Assembly: GCA_018242685.1 (NCBI GenBank)
Contig: JAFEBM010000052.1
Coordinates: 1 to 32,603, forward strand
Source of the DNA: Nitrospira sp.
Lineage (GTDB): Bacteria; Nitrospirota; Nitrospiria; Nitrospirales; Nitrospiraceae
Length of the DNA stretch: 32,603 bases
Direction: 5' to 3'
The notes beneath the pieces are model-generated. The model saw only the letters and a program-made list of their open reading frames with translations. It had not been told where the DNA came from and searched no databases. Both the position numbers and the translations under genes were made by a program. Positions within the stretch are counted from its first letter, which is position 1. The number at the start of each line of letters is the position of its first letter. Shown here in pieces: positions 1 to 7,294 of this stretch.

Positions 1-22
1 TGATTATCGACTTGGCCATAAC

Positions 23-34
23 TCCAAGTGCAAC
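23..34. repeat. IS30 left inverted-repeat core
   Basis: TCCAAGTGCAAC is the exact reverse complement of the first 12 bases of the right-end repeat at 3311-3322. The bases outside it match the right end poorly, so the left terminus looks degraded or lies elsewhere. Confidence 0.55.
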
Positions 35-694
35 ACTTCAAGCACAGATGGGCTACGGTGTTGCCATGCAAACGAGATCGTACCGACACCTGAGTGCCGA
101 AGAACATGAGGCCTTGAGTCTGGGCCTGACCCAGGGCCATTCGCTCCGAACGATGGCGCGGATCTTGGGATGTGCCCCGAGCACCGTGAGCCGCGCAGTG
201 ACCCGTAATACGACACAAGCCCGTCCCTATCGGGCTTGTACGGCGCAGAGCCACGCGGCCACCCAAGCTCATCACCCACGGCAACCGCGGAAACTTGCGG
301 ACCTCTGGCTGTGGCAGTATGTCTAGACACAGCTGCCGCAGGGCTGCTCGCCCGAATAGATTGCCGGGCGGCTCCGTCGCGAATATCCTGACGACATGAG
401 CAACCACCTCGCGGCGAGACCATCTATGTCGGCCTGTATGTGCACCACGCGGAGCTCTGCGGAGCACAGCTGTTGACGGCGTTGCGTCAGGCACGCAAGG
501 TCCGTCGGCCTCGGGCACGAGGAACAGACCGCCGCAGCCAGATTCCCGACATGACGCCGATCACCGAGCGGCCCGTCGAGGGTGCTACCCGAACGGTGCC
601 GGGCCACTGGAAAGGCGACTTGCTCAAAGGCGCTCGCAGCGGATCCGCCGTCGGCACGCTGGTCGAGCGGACAACCCGCCTGGTGCTGTTGGCA

Positions 695-754
695 TGTCAA
701 GGGTCATCCAAATTTCCCCAGTTATGGTCATCGAAAATTCCCCACCCCGTTAGG
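695..754. repeat. IS21 left end with subterminal repeats
   Basis: The terminal TGTCAAGGGTCAT is followed by two TTTCCCC/TTCCCC-type blocks, each preceded by GGTCAT. The same series (GTCAT, TCCCCAG, GGTCAT, TCCCCACCC, TTAGG or TAACC) is readable in reverse complement from 2940 to 2881. Such multiple internal copies are typical IstA binding sites in IS21 elements. Confidence 0.7.
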
Positions 755-1532
755 TTGTCGGTGACGCTTCTGCGACCCGCACCAGTCCGGCTTTGAGCAT
801 CTCCTTCAGCCGATACGAATGGCCGCGAATATTGATGGTGATCGCGTGGTGCAGGACCCGATCTAGGATCGCGGTCGCGAGCACCCGATCGCCAAACACC
901 TCCCCCCAGGCCCCGAAACTCTGATTACTGGTCAAAATCATCGGCCCCTTCTCGTAGCGACGTGAGATGAGCTGGAAGAACAAGTTGGCCCCGGTGCGGT
1001 CAATGGGCAGATAGCCGATCTCGTCAATGATCAGCAACCGGGGAATCGTGTAGCGCTTCAGCTTATCCTCCAGCCGATTCTCCGTGAGTGCCCGAGTCAG
1101 CGTGGCGATCATGGCGGCGGCCGTCGTGCAGAACACCCGGTAGCCCTGGGCAATGGCTTTCAGCCCCAGCCCAATGGCCAGATGGCTTTTATCCACGCCG
1201 GGTGGCCCCAAGATCACGAGATTCTCGCCATGTTCGATGAAGTGGCAGCTGGCCACCTGCTGAATCTGCTTCTTATCCAGAGAGGGTTGGTAAGCGAAGT
1301 CGAAGGCATCCAGACTTTTCACAAATGGAAACCGGGCCAGACTGGTACGCCTGGTGATGTTCTTTTCGGCCTTGGCGGCGACTTCTTCACTGAGGACCTG
1401 GTCAAGGAAGTCGGCGTACGAGAGGTCCTTGGTTGCCGCCTCCTGGAGGAGGGCGTCGAGCCGCTCGCGGCTCTTCAAAAGCCTCAGCCGCGTCAGCTGT
1501 TCACGGAGCCGTTCCAGTTGTGCCGGGTTCAT
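750..1532 (-). CDS. istB: IstB-like ATPase of the IS21 element (altered Walker A)
   Basis: IstB is the AAA+ helper ATPase of IS21 transposition; it is related to DnaC and shapes target DNA for IstA. The protein is 260 residues, the normal length. The start chosen is ATG at 1532 (MNPAQLERLREQL), because it overlaps the istA stop as ATGA, the usual coupling in IS21. Walker A at residues 109-116 reads GPPGVDKS: the glycine before the lysine (GxxGxGKS/T) is replaced by Asp114 (codon GAT at 1193-1191). Walker B (LLIIDEIGYLP) and the C-terminal RGHSYRLKEML motif are intact. The Asp substitution would be expected to disrupt nucleotide binding, so the protein may be inactive. The reading frame is otherwise undamaged. 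Confidence 0.88.
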   Translation of the reverse strand: MNPAQLERLREQLTRLRLLKSRERLDALLQEAATKDLSYADFLDQVLSEEVAAKAEKNITRRTSLARFPFVKSLDAFDFAYQPSLDKKQIQQVASCHFIEHGENLVILGPPGVDKSHLAIGLGLKAIAQGYRVFCTTAAAMIATLTRALTENRLEDKLKRYTIPRLLIIDEIGYLPIDRTGANLFFQLISRRYEKGPMILTSNQSFGAWGEVFGDRVLATAILDRVLHHAITINIRGHSYRLKEMLKAGLVRVAEASPTT

Positions 1533-2797
1533 GGCTGCACCTCGTACGCCGCCGCGCCTCCACATACCGCCTCATAGCAGGCCAGATCCCGGATCTCGAC
1601 CGCCGGCAGTGAGGCCGCACACGGGGCGCGTCCGCTCAGCGTCGACCGACGCTGGCGAGGGAGGCGGGCAATGGCCCCGGGGCCATGCTCCGGCAGGATG
1701 CGAAATTGGTGGGTGCCGGGCAAGACCGGATGCGTGGCGACTTCGCGGTCGCGATGAAAGATCTGCACCGTGTCGCCACGTCGCGGCACCTCGACCCGCT
1801 GACCGATCAGGCGGAACGGCACAGCATACCGGTGCGTCGCCAGACTGACCAAATAGTCTTCGGCCACGAGGCGCGACACCCGGGCCTCCTGTTGAAAGCT
1901 GCGCTGCCCAGTCAACGGGACCAAGTGCTCGCGCTCTCGCTCGACCCGCGTGAGTGGCAGCTCGTGGGTCGTGCCGTGGACACGACGGTCGGCAATCGTC
2001 GCGGTCCACTCGTCGAGCTGGGCTTGGAAGTCCACCCCATCGATAAACGTCCGTCCAGGGAGAAAGTTCCGCTTCACATATTTGACACCGGATTCGACCG
2101 TGCCCTTGGTCTGCGCCCGATAAGGACGACACACCCGCGGCTCAACCCCCCAATAGTCCGCAAAGGCTTTCAACGTGGGATTCCAGATGCGCCGCCCGGT
2201 CTCATCCGCATAGCCTACGGTGCGCGGGCGATCATACAGATGCTCCCGGGTGTGACCGCCGAAATGGGCAAAGGCCCGTTCGTGAGCCTCGAGAAATTGT
2301 GCCAGGCGCTCATCGGCACAGGCGTCATAGAAGCCCCGGCGGCTGAACCCTCACGTGAGCACGAACACGTGGACGACGGAGGGACTGGTGCGGAAGGGCA
2401 CCGTGGCCTGGCCCCAATCAATCTGACTTTGGTGCCCCGGCGGAGTCTCAAACCGGAGAAGCGCCCGCTCCGCTTGCAGCTGGACTTCGCGGAGCGGTGT
2501 GACGAACCGCTTCACTGTCTCGTAACTGCCGGGGTAGCCCCGGCTCGCTCGCAGCTCCTGATAGAGGATCCGCGCCGAGTACCCCACCTGCGGGGCACGA
2601 TCACGCACGAAGTCGGCATGGGCGGTCAGCAGCGTCTCCGCCACCGTCGCCCGATGATAGGGCTGCCACGTCGTTTGCCGTATCCGGCGACGCACAGTCT
2701 TCCAATCCAGGTCCAACCGCCGCCCGATCTCTGAAATGGATACCCGCTCCTCCTGAAACAACCGTCGGATCTCTGCCCACCGCTCCTGATCCACCAT
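1529..2797 (-). pseudogene. istA: IstA transposase of the IS21 element, in-frame stop
   Basis: IstA is the DDE-type transposase. The start at 2797 (MVDQERWAEIRRLFQEE) has a good ribosome site (GGGAGGTG) 4-5 bases upstream. The N-terminal helix-turn-helix (SISEIGRRLDLDWKTVRRR) and the first catalytic Asp (SQIDWGQA) are followed by a TGA at codon 149 (2353-2351). The same frame then continues uninterrupted for 273 codons (GFSRRGFYDAC...), with the second Asp in LYDRPRTV and the Glu in KGTVESGVKYVK. The total would be 422 residues. The stop separates the first catalytic residue from the other two, so the protein as read is non-functional unless the stop is suppressed. There is no frameshift. Confidence 0.85.
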
Positions 2798-2880
2798 GCA
2801 CACCTCCCTCGTGTGGTTTTCCTGGGACGGTATGATCGTGGTCTTCTTGCCCGCGTCAAGTTCCATCGCACCCTCCTTCG

Positions 2881-2940
2881 GTTAGGAGGGTGGGGAGAAT
2901 TCAATGACCACACCTGGGGATTATTGCATGACTGCTGACA
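2881..2940. repeat. IS21 right end with subterminal repeats
   Basis: This is the inverted counterpart of 695-754, ending TGCTGACA next to the GGCA target duplication. Alignment with the left end is imperfect but continuous over about 60 bp, including both CCCC blocks and both GTCAT blocks. Confidence 0.7.
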
Positions 2941-3310
2941 GGCAAACATGGAGGGGACGGATGCGGAGAGCGCCTATCACGGCTTCACCAAGAAACTCCG
3001 GCACGTGCCTGCCGCACTGCGCCAGACCCTGACCTATGATCGGGGCAAAGAGATGGCCACTCACGAACGGCTGGCTCAGCGACTCACGATCCGCGTCTTC
3101 TTTGCCGATCCGCATGCGCCGTGGCAGCGTGGCACCAACGAGAGCACCAATAGCCTGCTGCGCCAGTACTTGCCCAAGGGGACGGACCTTTCCGCTTATA
3201 CCCAGCGCGAGCTGAATGCCATCGTCCAGCGATTGAACCCGCGCCCGAGAACATGTCTCGACTTTGCTACGCCCTTGGAAGCTTACGCGCAGTTGCGCCT
3301 TCATTCACCC

Positions 3311-3335
3311 GTTGCACTTGGAACTTGAAACCGCC
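3311..3335. repeat. IS30 right inverted repeat
   Basis: The sequence begins GTTGCACTTGGA and runs through the transposase stop codon (3326-3328), the usual arrangement at the right end of IS30-family elements. Its 12-bp core pairs with 23-34. Confidence 0.6.
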
Positions 3336-3400
3336 CTCAGCCATTCCTAATTCACTCGTCATTCTCACCCGATCCAACGCATCCTTTCAGGTGACTGAGC

Positions 3401-3502
3401 ATGAGCCAAGCAGTCTATCCAGGGGGGCTTAGCCTGGATGAAGACAAGCGTCTTAACTCACTGGATCTCTTAACGCTTCGCGAATGTTGGAACAGTAAGT
3501 GA
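3401..3502 (+). CDS. Possible 33-residue peptide or gene remnant
   Basis: A short open frame (MSQAVYPGGLSLDEDKRL..., 33 codons, TGA at 3500-3502) begins six bases after an AGGTGA ribosome-site-like sequence. I do not recognise it. It lies directly downstream of the IS30 right end, so it could be the truncated start of a gene broken during insertion history. No domain or membrane segment is visible, and it may be untranslated. Confidence 0.2.
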   Translation: MSQAVYPGGLSLDEDKRLNSLDLLTLRECWNSK

Positions 3503-3554
3503 TTTGTTTTCTCCCTTCACTTGCGCATCTGAAATGTCCAGCTATACTTTCGTG

Positions 3555-3899
3555 ATGCATTCCACGAAATACATCATCATGCAAGACGGAAACGGGTGGC
3601 GTGGCTATCTGCAGGGCTACCCAAAGCACGAGACCTATGGGGAGTCGTTCGAAGCCCTACAGATCAAGCTGTGGCAGCTGCATCAAGATCTCATCGCCCA
3701 AGAATCAGAACGGAACCAATATCGGCACCACAGCAGCGAACACGACCAATACGGAAATAGAGAGCAGGACCGTCATCATAATCACACATCCACGCTATCC
3801 CATCACACGCCCACGATGTCACGCCCCATGTCGCGCGCCCAGGTCAAGCGTCGTGCCCGGGTGGAACAGCTCCTCTTTGCAATGATCAGTAATCGTTGA
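3555..3899 (+). CDS. HicB-like short protein with histidine-rich tail
   Basis: The N-terminal 45 or so residues (YIIMQDGNGWRGYLQGYP, then GESFEALQIKLWQLHQDL) match the small HicB-like antitoxin fold, which usually reads WxGYLxxxPxxxTxGExxEEL. The remainder is a polar tail rich in His, Gln and Thr that ends in a basic stretch (RAQVKRRARVEQLL). The start is uncertain: ATG at 3504, 3534 and 3555 are in frame and none has a strong ribosome site. 3555 is chosen because it lies nearest the domain. No HicA-like toxin is adjacent. A closely similar domain is encoded at 4111-4296. The function is unknown; antitoxin activity is only suggested by the fold. Confidence 0.5.
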   Translation: MHSTKYIIMQDGNGWRGYLQGYPKHETYGESFEALQIKLWQLHQDLIAQESERNQYRHHSSEHDQYGNREQDRHHNHTSTLSHHTPTMSRPMSRAQVKRRARVEQLLFAMISNR

Positions 3900-4009
3900 A
3901 CGCAGCCACTCTCTATCCGGGACTACTTCATGTCGCGAAACAAAACTCGACTCAATCGAGACCATGCCATCCCTCCCGATCGGCTCCGGACTTCCGTTTC
4001 AGGATATTC

Positions 4010-4038
4010 TTGACCCATCGACAAGCGCATGTTGAAAT
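4010..4038 (+). promoter_or_regulatory. Possible sigma-70 promoter for the second HicB-like gene
   Basis: TTGACC (4010-4015) is followed after 17 bases by TGAAAT (4033-4038), about 70 bases before the ATG at 4111. The -10 match is poor. Confidence 0.25.
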
Positions 4039-4110
4039 AAATCTAGCACCCCTGAAGGCCGGGGCGGCTCTTTGGCGATCCAGGCCCATAGCCTAGAGAC
4101 GAGGTGCCTT

Positions 4111-4296
4111 ATGCAGACCGTCAAATGTTTTTACTTGGATAATGAGAAACAGTGGCTGGGTTATTTGCCGAATTTTCCCGACCATTGGGCACAAGGAGAG
4201 ACCTTCGAGGCGCTGCAACTCAACCTGTATCGTCTAAATTTCGACCTGACGTTGCTGGAAGCGCTGCGAAAAGTTTCTGAATTCAGCCTTCCATAA
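4111..4296 (+). CDS. HicB-like orphan antitoxin-type protein
   Basis: This 61-residue protein is almost entirely the small HicB-like domain: WLGYLPNFPDHWAQGETFEAL followed by an amphipathic helix (NLYRLNFDLTLLEAL). It aligns without gaps over about 45 residues to the protein at 3555-3899 (shared GYL..P, GE.FEALQ.-L..L..DL). The start at 4111 is supported by GAGG eight bases upstream. HicB antitoxins normally pair with a HicA mRNA interferase; none is encoded between the two genes or next to them. It could be a stand-alone regulator or a TA remnant. Confidence 0.6.
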   Translation: MQTVKCFYLDNEKQWLGYLPNFPDHWAQGETFEALQLNLYRLNFDLTLLEALRKVSEFSLP

Positions 4297-4619
4297 AACA
4301 ACCACAGAGCGTGCGCTCGGCAACCCGAGACGAACGGCTGCTGATGCATCGACAGATGTGACTCCGGACCTTTGATCTTTTCCTCCACGCTTTTCCGACT
4401 GGGCTAGGTCGTAGGCAGCTTGCCAGCCTTGCCATCTCCCATCCGATTACTGTGAAACACCTGAAGGTTTGTGTCCCGAAACCGACTTTAAAGGGAGACA
4501 ATTGGATGTTCTCTTCACCAATTTTCTGCGTACCCTGAGGAAGCTCCGATTGACCCGATAGGTGGAGTGTTGATACACATATTTTGCAGCTATCCTGACC
4601 AATCTCTGCGAGGCCGATC
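4297..4619. other. Intergenic region before the arsenic/phosphate gene cluster
   Basis: No convincing coding frame, RNA gene or repeat was seen in these 323 bases. The only signals are near the right end: a -35/-10-like pair (4550-4577) and a short dyad (4567-4578), described separately. The minus-strand open frame through this stretch has no domain and overlaps arsM, so I treat it as spurious. Confidence 0.4.
4550..4578 (+). promoter_or_regulatory. Candidate promoter and dyad before arsM
   Basis: TTGACC (4550-4555) and GATACA (4572-4577) are 16 bases apart, about 45 bases before the arsM ATG. A perfect 4+4 dyad, GTGT-TGAT-ACAC (4567-4578), overlaps the -10 position, where a repressor such as the ArsR encoded downstream could bind. 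This is inference: the match to promoter consensus is partial and the dyad short. Confidence 0.3.
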
Positions 4620-5810
4620 ATGCCCATTGACGAAATCACACAAAAAGTCAGCGATCGGTATGCGAAAGCCGCCAGTACCGGCGAACAGATGTGTTGCCCC
4701 ACCAGCTACGACATGGGGCACCTCAAAACCTTCATTCCAGAAGAGGTTCTAAAAATCTCCTATGGCTGTGGCACACCGGCCGGGCTCAAGACGGTGCAGT
4801 CCGGAGAAACGGTCTTGGACATCGGTTCGGGCGGCGGCATCGATTGTTTTGAAGCCTCTCGCCTCGTCGGCCCTACAGGACGCGTGATCGGGATCGACAT
4901 GACCGATACGATGCTCGGGATAGCCCGCAAGAATGCGGCAATAGTGGCTGCGAATCTCGGCTATCCCGCATCGAACGTGGAATTTCGCAAGGGTTTGGCC
5001 GATGCGATGCCGGTGGAAGACGGCACGATCGATCTGATTATCTCGAATTGCGTGATCAATCTGGCTCCAGACAAGCGGAAAGTGTTTCAGGAAATGTATC
5101 GGGTCGCCAAGCCCGAGGGACGGTTCACTATTTCCGACATTGTGTCGGACCAAACCGTTCCACAATACCTTGTCCACGATACCCAGAAATGGGGAGACTG
5201 TTTATCCGGCGCCTTGACGCTTACCGACTACATGAACGGCGTGACGGCAGCCGGATTTCTTGGCATCCACCTCGTCAAGTTTTCACCCTGGCGCGTCATC
5301 GACGGCATCCATTTCTTTTCAGTCACGTTGACGGGTTACAAATTGCCCCCGGCACCGACGTCCTCTTCAATCCGCTACGCCACCCTTCGTGGACCTTTCA
5401 GCCGCCTCGTGGACGAACGAGGGACGAAATACCAGCGTGGTATTCCGCAACCAATCAACACGGACGATGTCACGCTGCTGAGCCGTCCTCCATTCGCCGA
5501 TCATTTTCTCCTGACTGCCGACCCTGTTGCACTGGATAACCATGATCCACGCCGGATCGCCGTATTTCCGGCACAGGTTCCTTGCACGTGGCAAGGCCAT
5601 TATGCACTGCTGGCCGGACCCTTCGTCGAAGCGGCCGACGACGACCACCATATCTATCGCCGTGGCGAACCGCTGGAAATCTGTTCCAAGACACTGGCCG
5701 TGCTGGAGACTGAGGGGTATAACCCTCATTTCGTCGTTCTCAATCGTGCCGGCGATCGTGTGAGCGGTGAAGCCGTTTCCTGCTCTCCCGACGACGGGGG
5801 TTGTTGCTGA
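4620..5810 (+). CDS. arsM: Arsenite S-adenosylmethionine methyltransferase ArsM (arsenosugar type)
   Basis: ArsM transfers methyl groups from SAM to trivalent arsenic in the cytoplasm, yielding mono- and dimethylarsenicals. The SAM-binding Rossmann motif is VLDIGSGGGID (65-75), followed by the acidic loop (GIDMT, 91-95). Cysteines lie where ArsM enzymes use thiols: Cys50 (YGCGTP), Cys76, Cys144 (ISNCVINLAP) and Cys194 (WGDCLSGAL). The 396-residue protein has a C-terminal part of about 150 residues after the methyltransferase domain, ending in Cys388 and a Cys395-Cys396 pair that could hold As(III). It is followed by arsR (one-base overlap) and arsS; this is the arrangement expected for arsenosugar synthesis, where dimethylarsenate from ArsM is the ArsS substrate. 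The family call is firm; the tail function is inferred. Confidence 0.92.
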   Translation: MPIDEITQKVSDRYAKAASTGEQMCCPTSYDMGHLKTFIPEEVLKISYGCGTPAGLKTVQSGETVLDIGSGGGIDCFEASRLVGPTGRVIGIDMTDTMLGIARKNAAIVAANLGYPASNVEFRKGLADAMPVEDGTIDLIISNCVINLAPDKRKVFQEMYRVAKPEGRFTISDIVSDQTVPQYLVHDTQKWGDCLSGALTLTDYMNGVTAAGFLGIHLVKFSPWRVIDGIHFFSVTLTGYKLPPAPTSSSIRYATLRGPFSRLVDERGTKYQRGIPQPINTDDVTLLSRPPFADHFLLTADPVALDNHDPRRIAVFPAQVPCTWQGHYALLAGPFVEAADDDHHIYRRGEPLEICSKTLAVLETEGYNPHFVVLNRAGDRVSGEAVSCSPDDGGCC

Positions 5811-6166
5811 TGAAATCTCCATTGAATGCCAAGATGCTGACCTCGCGCCAATGCGCCATGGTTCTCAAGGCATTGAGCGATGAAACGCGACTGCGGATAT
5901 TGGAATCCTTGCTTATCGGCGAAAAATGCGTGACAGACCTTGTGCAGGAACTACGGTGTTCTCAGCCCCACGCCTCCCATCATCTTCGCATCTTGCGTGA
6001 TTCCGGCCTGATCGAAGGACAGCGAGCGGGCAAACAGGTTTGTTACAAAGTCTCTCCCGCGATTCAACGAGCTCTTGGAAACGGGCAAGGACAAGCCCTG
6101 GATTTCGGCTGCTGTGAGTTGCGATTTCCGGAGACGGTTTTGATGACGATTGGCCATGCACACTGA
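5810..6166 (+). CDS. arsR: ArsR/SmtB-family metalloregulator, probable arsenite sensor
   Basis: This is a 118-residue winged-helix repressor of the ArsR/SmtB family, which leaves DNA when As(III) binds cysteines. The recognition helix region is readable (LRCSQPHASHHLRILRDSGLIEGQRAGKQ). The start at 5810 shares its A with the arsM stop (TGATG), implying coupled translation. Cysteines are at 15, 40, 50, 78, 101 and 102. The usual ELCVCDL site of E. coli ArsR is absent: only Cys40 lies at that place (GEKCVTDL). The vicinal C-terminal pair Cys101-Cys102 resembles ArsR proteins that bind arsenite near the C-terminus. It probably regulates its own cluster. The metal specificity is inferred from neighbours. 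Confidence 0.88.
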   Translation: MKSPLNAKMLTSRQCAMVLKALSDETRLRILESLLIGEKCVTDLVQELRCSQPHASHHLRILRDSGLIEGQRAGKQVCYKVSPAIQRALGNGQGQALDFGCCELRFPETVLMTIGHAH

Positions 6167-6213
6167 AGAAGACCGTATTCTGAGAAGCCTTCCCCATTCT
6201 CCAGAGCACAGAT

Positions 6214-7251
6214 ATGACGCTGACCCTGCTGAAACGACACAATCCCCTCGCCTCTCCTTCTGAACAACTGAAAGTATTGGCTCAGTCTGGCCCCTGCCTT
6301 TCCTTTGAGACACAACTGAATCAAGCCGGCTTATATCCGCTACGCGCCACAGGAATCACCGTCTTCCAGATTAATGTCGGCAAACTGTGTAACCAGACTT
6401 GCCGTCACTGTCATGTGGATGCCGGTCCTGATCGTCCCGAGACCATGTCCTTGGAAACAGCTGAACAGTGTGTTCGAGCCCTGGCCAAAACCGACATTCC
6501 TACAGTCGATATTACGGGTGGGGCCCCGGAACTCAATTCACACTTTCGTTGGTTGATCGAACAGGTCCGCGGTCTCGGCCGACACGTCATCGATCGCTGC
6601 AACCTCTCCGTGTTGCTGCTGCCCTCGCAGACGGACCTGGTGGGATTCCTAGCCGATCATCGTGTCGAGATCATCGCATCTCTTCCCTCGTATCGTGTTG
6701 GCCAGACCGATGCGCAGCGAGGCGAGGGCGTCTTTGAGAAATCGATGGAGGCACTTCGGCTCTTAAATCGTTTCGGCTATGGACGACCGGACGGCGGGCT
6801 CACCCTGAACCTTGTCTACAATCCCGTCGGTGCATTTCTCCCTCCGAAGCAAGATGCCATCGAAGCACAATTCAAGAAAGAACTGCGCACTCGCCATGGC
6901 ATTGAGTTCAACCGGCTTTATACGATCACCAACATGCCGATCAGCCGATTCCTAGAGTTCCTCCTCGAAAGCGGCAACTATGAACAGTACATGACGCGGT
7001 TGGCTAACGCATTCAATCCTGCCGCCGCAGCCGGTGTCATGTGTCGCTATACTCTGTCGGTCGGATGGGACGGCAGGCTGTATGACTGCGACTTCAACCA
7101 GATGCTTGAACTTCCGGTGGACCATGGAACGCCATCCCATATTCGAAATTTTGACCCGGCGCAGCTCCATCATCGCCGGATCGTAACGCGCAATCACTGC
7201 TACGGTTGCACGGCTGGTTCCGGGTCTTCTTGTGGCGGTTCCGTCGCTTGA
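6214..7251 (+). CDS. arsS: Arsenosugar biosynthesis radical SAM protein ArsS
   Basis: ArsS is a radical SAM enzyme that forms the carbon-arsenic bond between a 5'-deoxyadenosyl group and dimethylarsinous acid, the key step to arsenosugars. The cluster-binding motif CNQTCRHC (Cys59, Cys63, Cys66) is followed by the family-typical HVDAGPDRPE. The SPASM-like/DUF3641-type C-terminal half includes MCRYTLSVGWDGRLYDCDFNQ and ends in HCYGCTAGSGSSCGG (Cys329, Cys332, Cys340). Some relatives are selenoproteins; here the positions I can read are ordinary cysteines. The length (345) is normal. The ribosome site before ATG 6214 is weak. The gene follows arsR by 47 bases in the same direction. Confidence 0.92.
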   Translation: MTLTLLKRHNPLASPSEQLKVLAQSGPCLSFETQLNQAGLYPLRATGITVFQINVGKLCNQTCRHCHVDAGPDRPETMSLETAEQCVRALAKTDIPTVDITGGAPELNSHFRWLIEQVRGLGRHVIDRCNLSVLLLPSQTDLVGFLADHRVEIIASLPSYRVGQTDAQRGEGVFEKSMEALRLLNRFGYGRPDGGLTLNLVYNPVGAFLPPKQDAIEAQFKKELRTRHGIEFNRLYTITNMPISRFLEFLLESGNYEQYMTRLANAFNPAAAAGVMCRYTLSVGWDGRLYDCDFNQMLELPVDHGTPSHIRNFDPAQLHHRRIVTRNHCYGCTAGSGSSCGGSVA

Positions 7252-7272
7252 ATAATCACCTTCGACTCATAT

Positions 7273-7288
7273 ATGTAGTCGTCTACAT
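7273..7288. promoter_or_regulatory. Short palindrome just before pstS
   Basis: ATGTAG-TCGT-CTACAT forms a perfect 6+6 inverted repeat ending six bases before the pstS start codon. It covers the place where a ribosome site would be and could be a repressor operator or a small hairpin that limits pstS translation. No run of T follows, so it is not a typical terminator. Confidence 0.3.
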
Positions 7289-7294
7289 GTATCG

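Larger units (their letters stand above)
695..2940 (-). mobile_element. IS21-family insertion sequence (istA-istB), inserted in IS30 transposase
   Basis: This is a complete element of 2246 bp. It begins TGTCAAGGGTCAT and ends in the related inverted sequence (ATGACTGCTGACA at 2928-2940). It carries istA and istB on the minus strand. GGCA occurs directly outside both ends (691-694 and 2941-2944), a 4-bp target duplication as expected for IS21 (4-8 bp). Subterminal sequences of about 60 bp at each end are also inverted copies of each other. Because the target duplication is perfect, the insertion is probably fairly recent, although both genes carry damaging changes. Confidence 0.9.
66..3328 (+). 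pseudogene. IS30-family transposase, interrupted and frameshifted
   Basis: This is a DDE transposase that would catalyse cut-and-paste or circle-type transposition of the IS30 element. The start is taken at MQTRSYRHLS, after which an IS30 helix-turn-helix region is readable (SLRTMARILG...STVSRAVTRN). The frame then meets TAG stops at 324-326 and 357-359. A one-base loss near 411-418 shifts it, and it continues in a second frame from about 420 to 694 (first catalytic Asp in the GDLLKG segment). The IS21 element interrupts it after the LVLLA codons. The frame resumes at 2945 with the second Asp (LTYDRGKEM) and the catalytic Glu (GTNEST), ending at 3328. The protein-level match is clear, but with two nonsense codons, a frameshift and a 2.2-kb insertion it is dead. 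Confidence 0.85.
10..3335 (+). mobile_element. Decayed IS30-family insertion sequence, split by an IS21 element
   Basis: An IS30-type transposase reading frame spans both sides of the nested IS21 element. The right end has a typical IS30-like inverted repeat (3311-3335, beginning GTTGCACTTGGA). Its reverse complement reappears at the left as TCCAAGTGCAAC (23-34). Only this inner core is conserved on the left, so the outer boundary near base 10 is approximate. Removing 695-2944 restores one continuous transposase frame across the insertion point, showing that IS30 was there first. The element cannot encode an intact transposase. Confidence 0.75.

Noticed and set aside
2351..2353. TGA in istA as recoded selenocysteine or programmed readthrough
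   Set aside because: No hairpin of SECIS type is evident after it, IstA does not use selenocysteine, and the partner IstB is damaged too. A simple nonsense mutation explains it.
1685..2734. Long plus-strand frame opposite istA
   Set aside because: It lies entirely within the IS21 transposase on the opposite strand, with no domain. A shadow frame.
7190..7251. ArsS as a selenoprotein
   Set aside because: Some family members use selenocysteine near the C-terminus, but the codons for CYGC and SSCGG here are ordinary cysteine codons, and the gene ends at the expected place.
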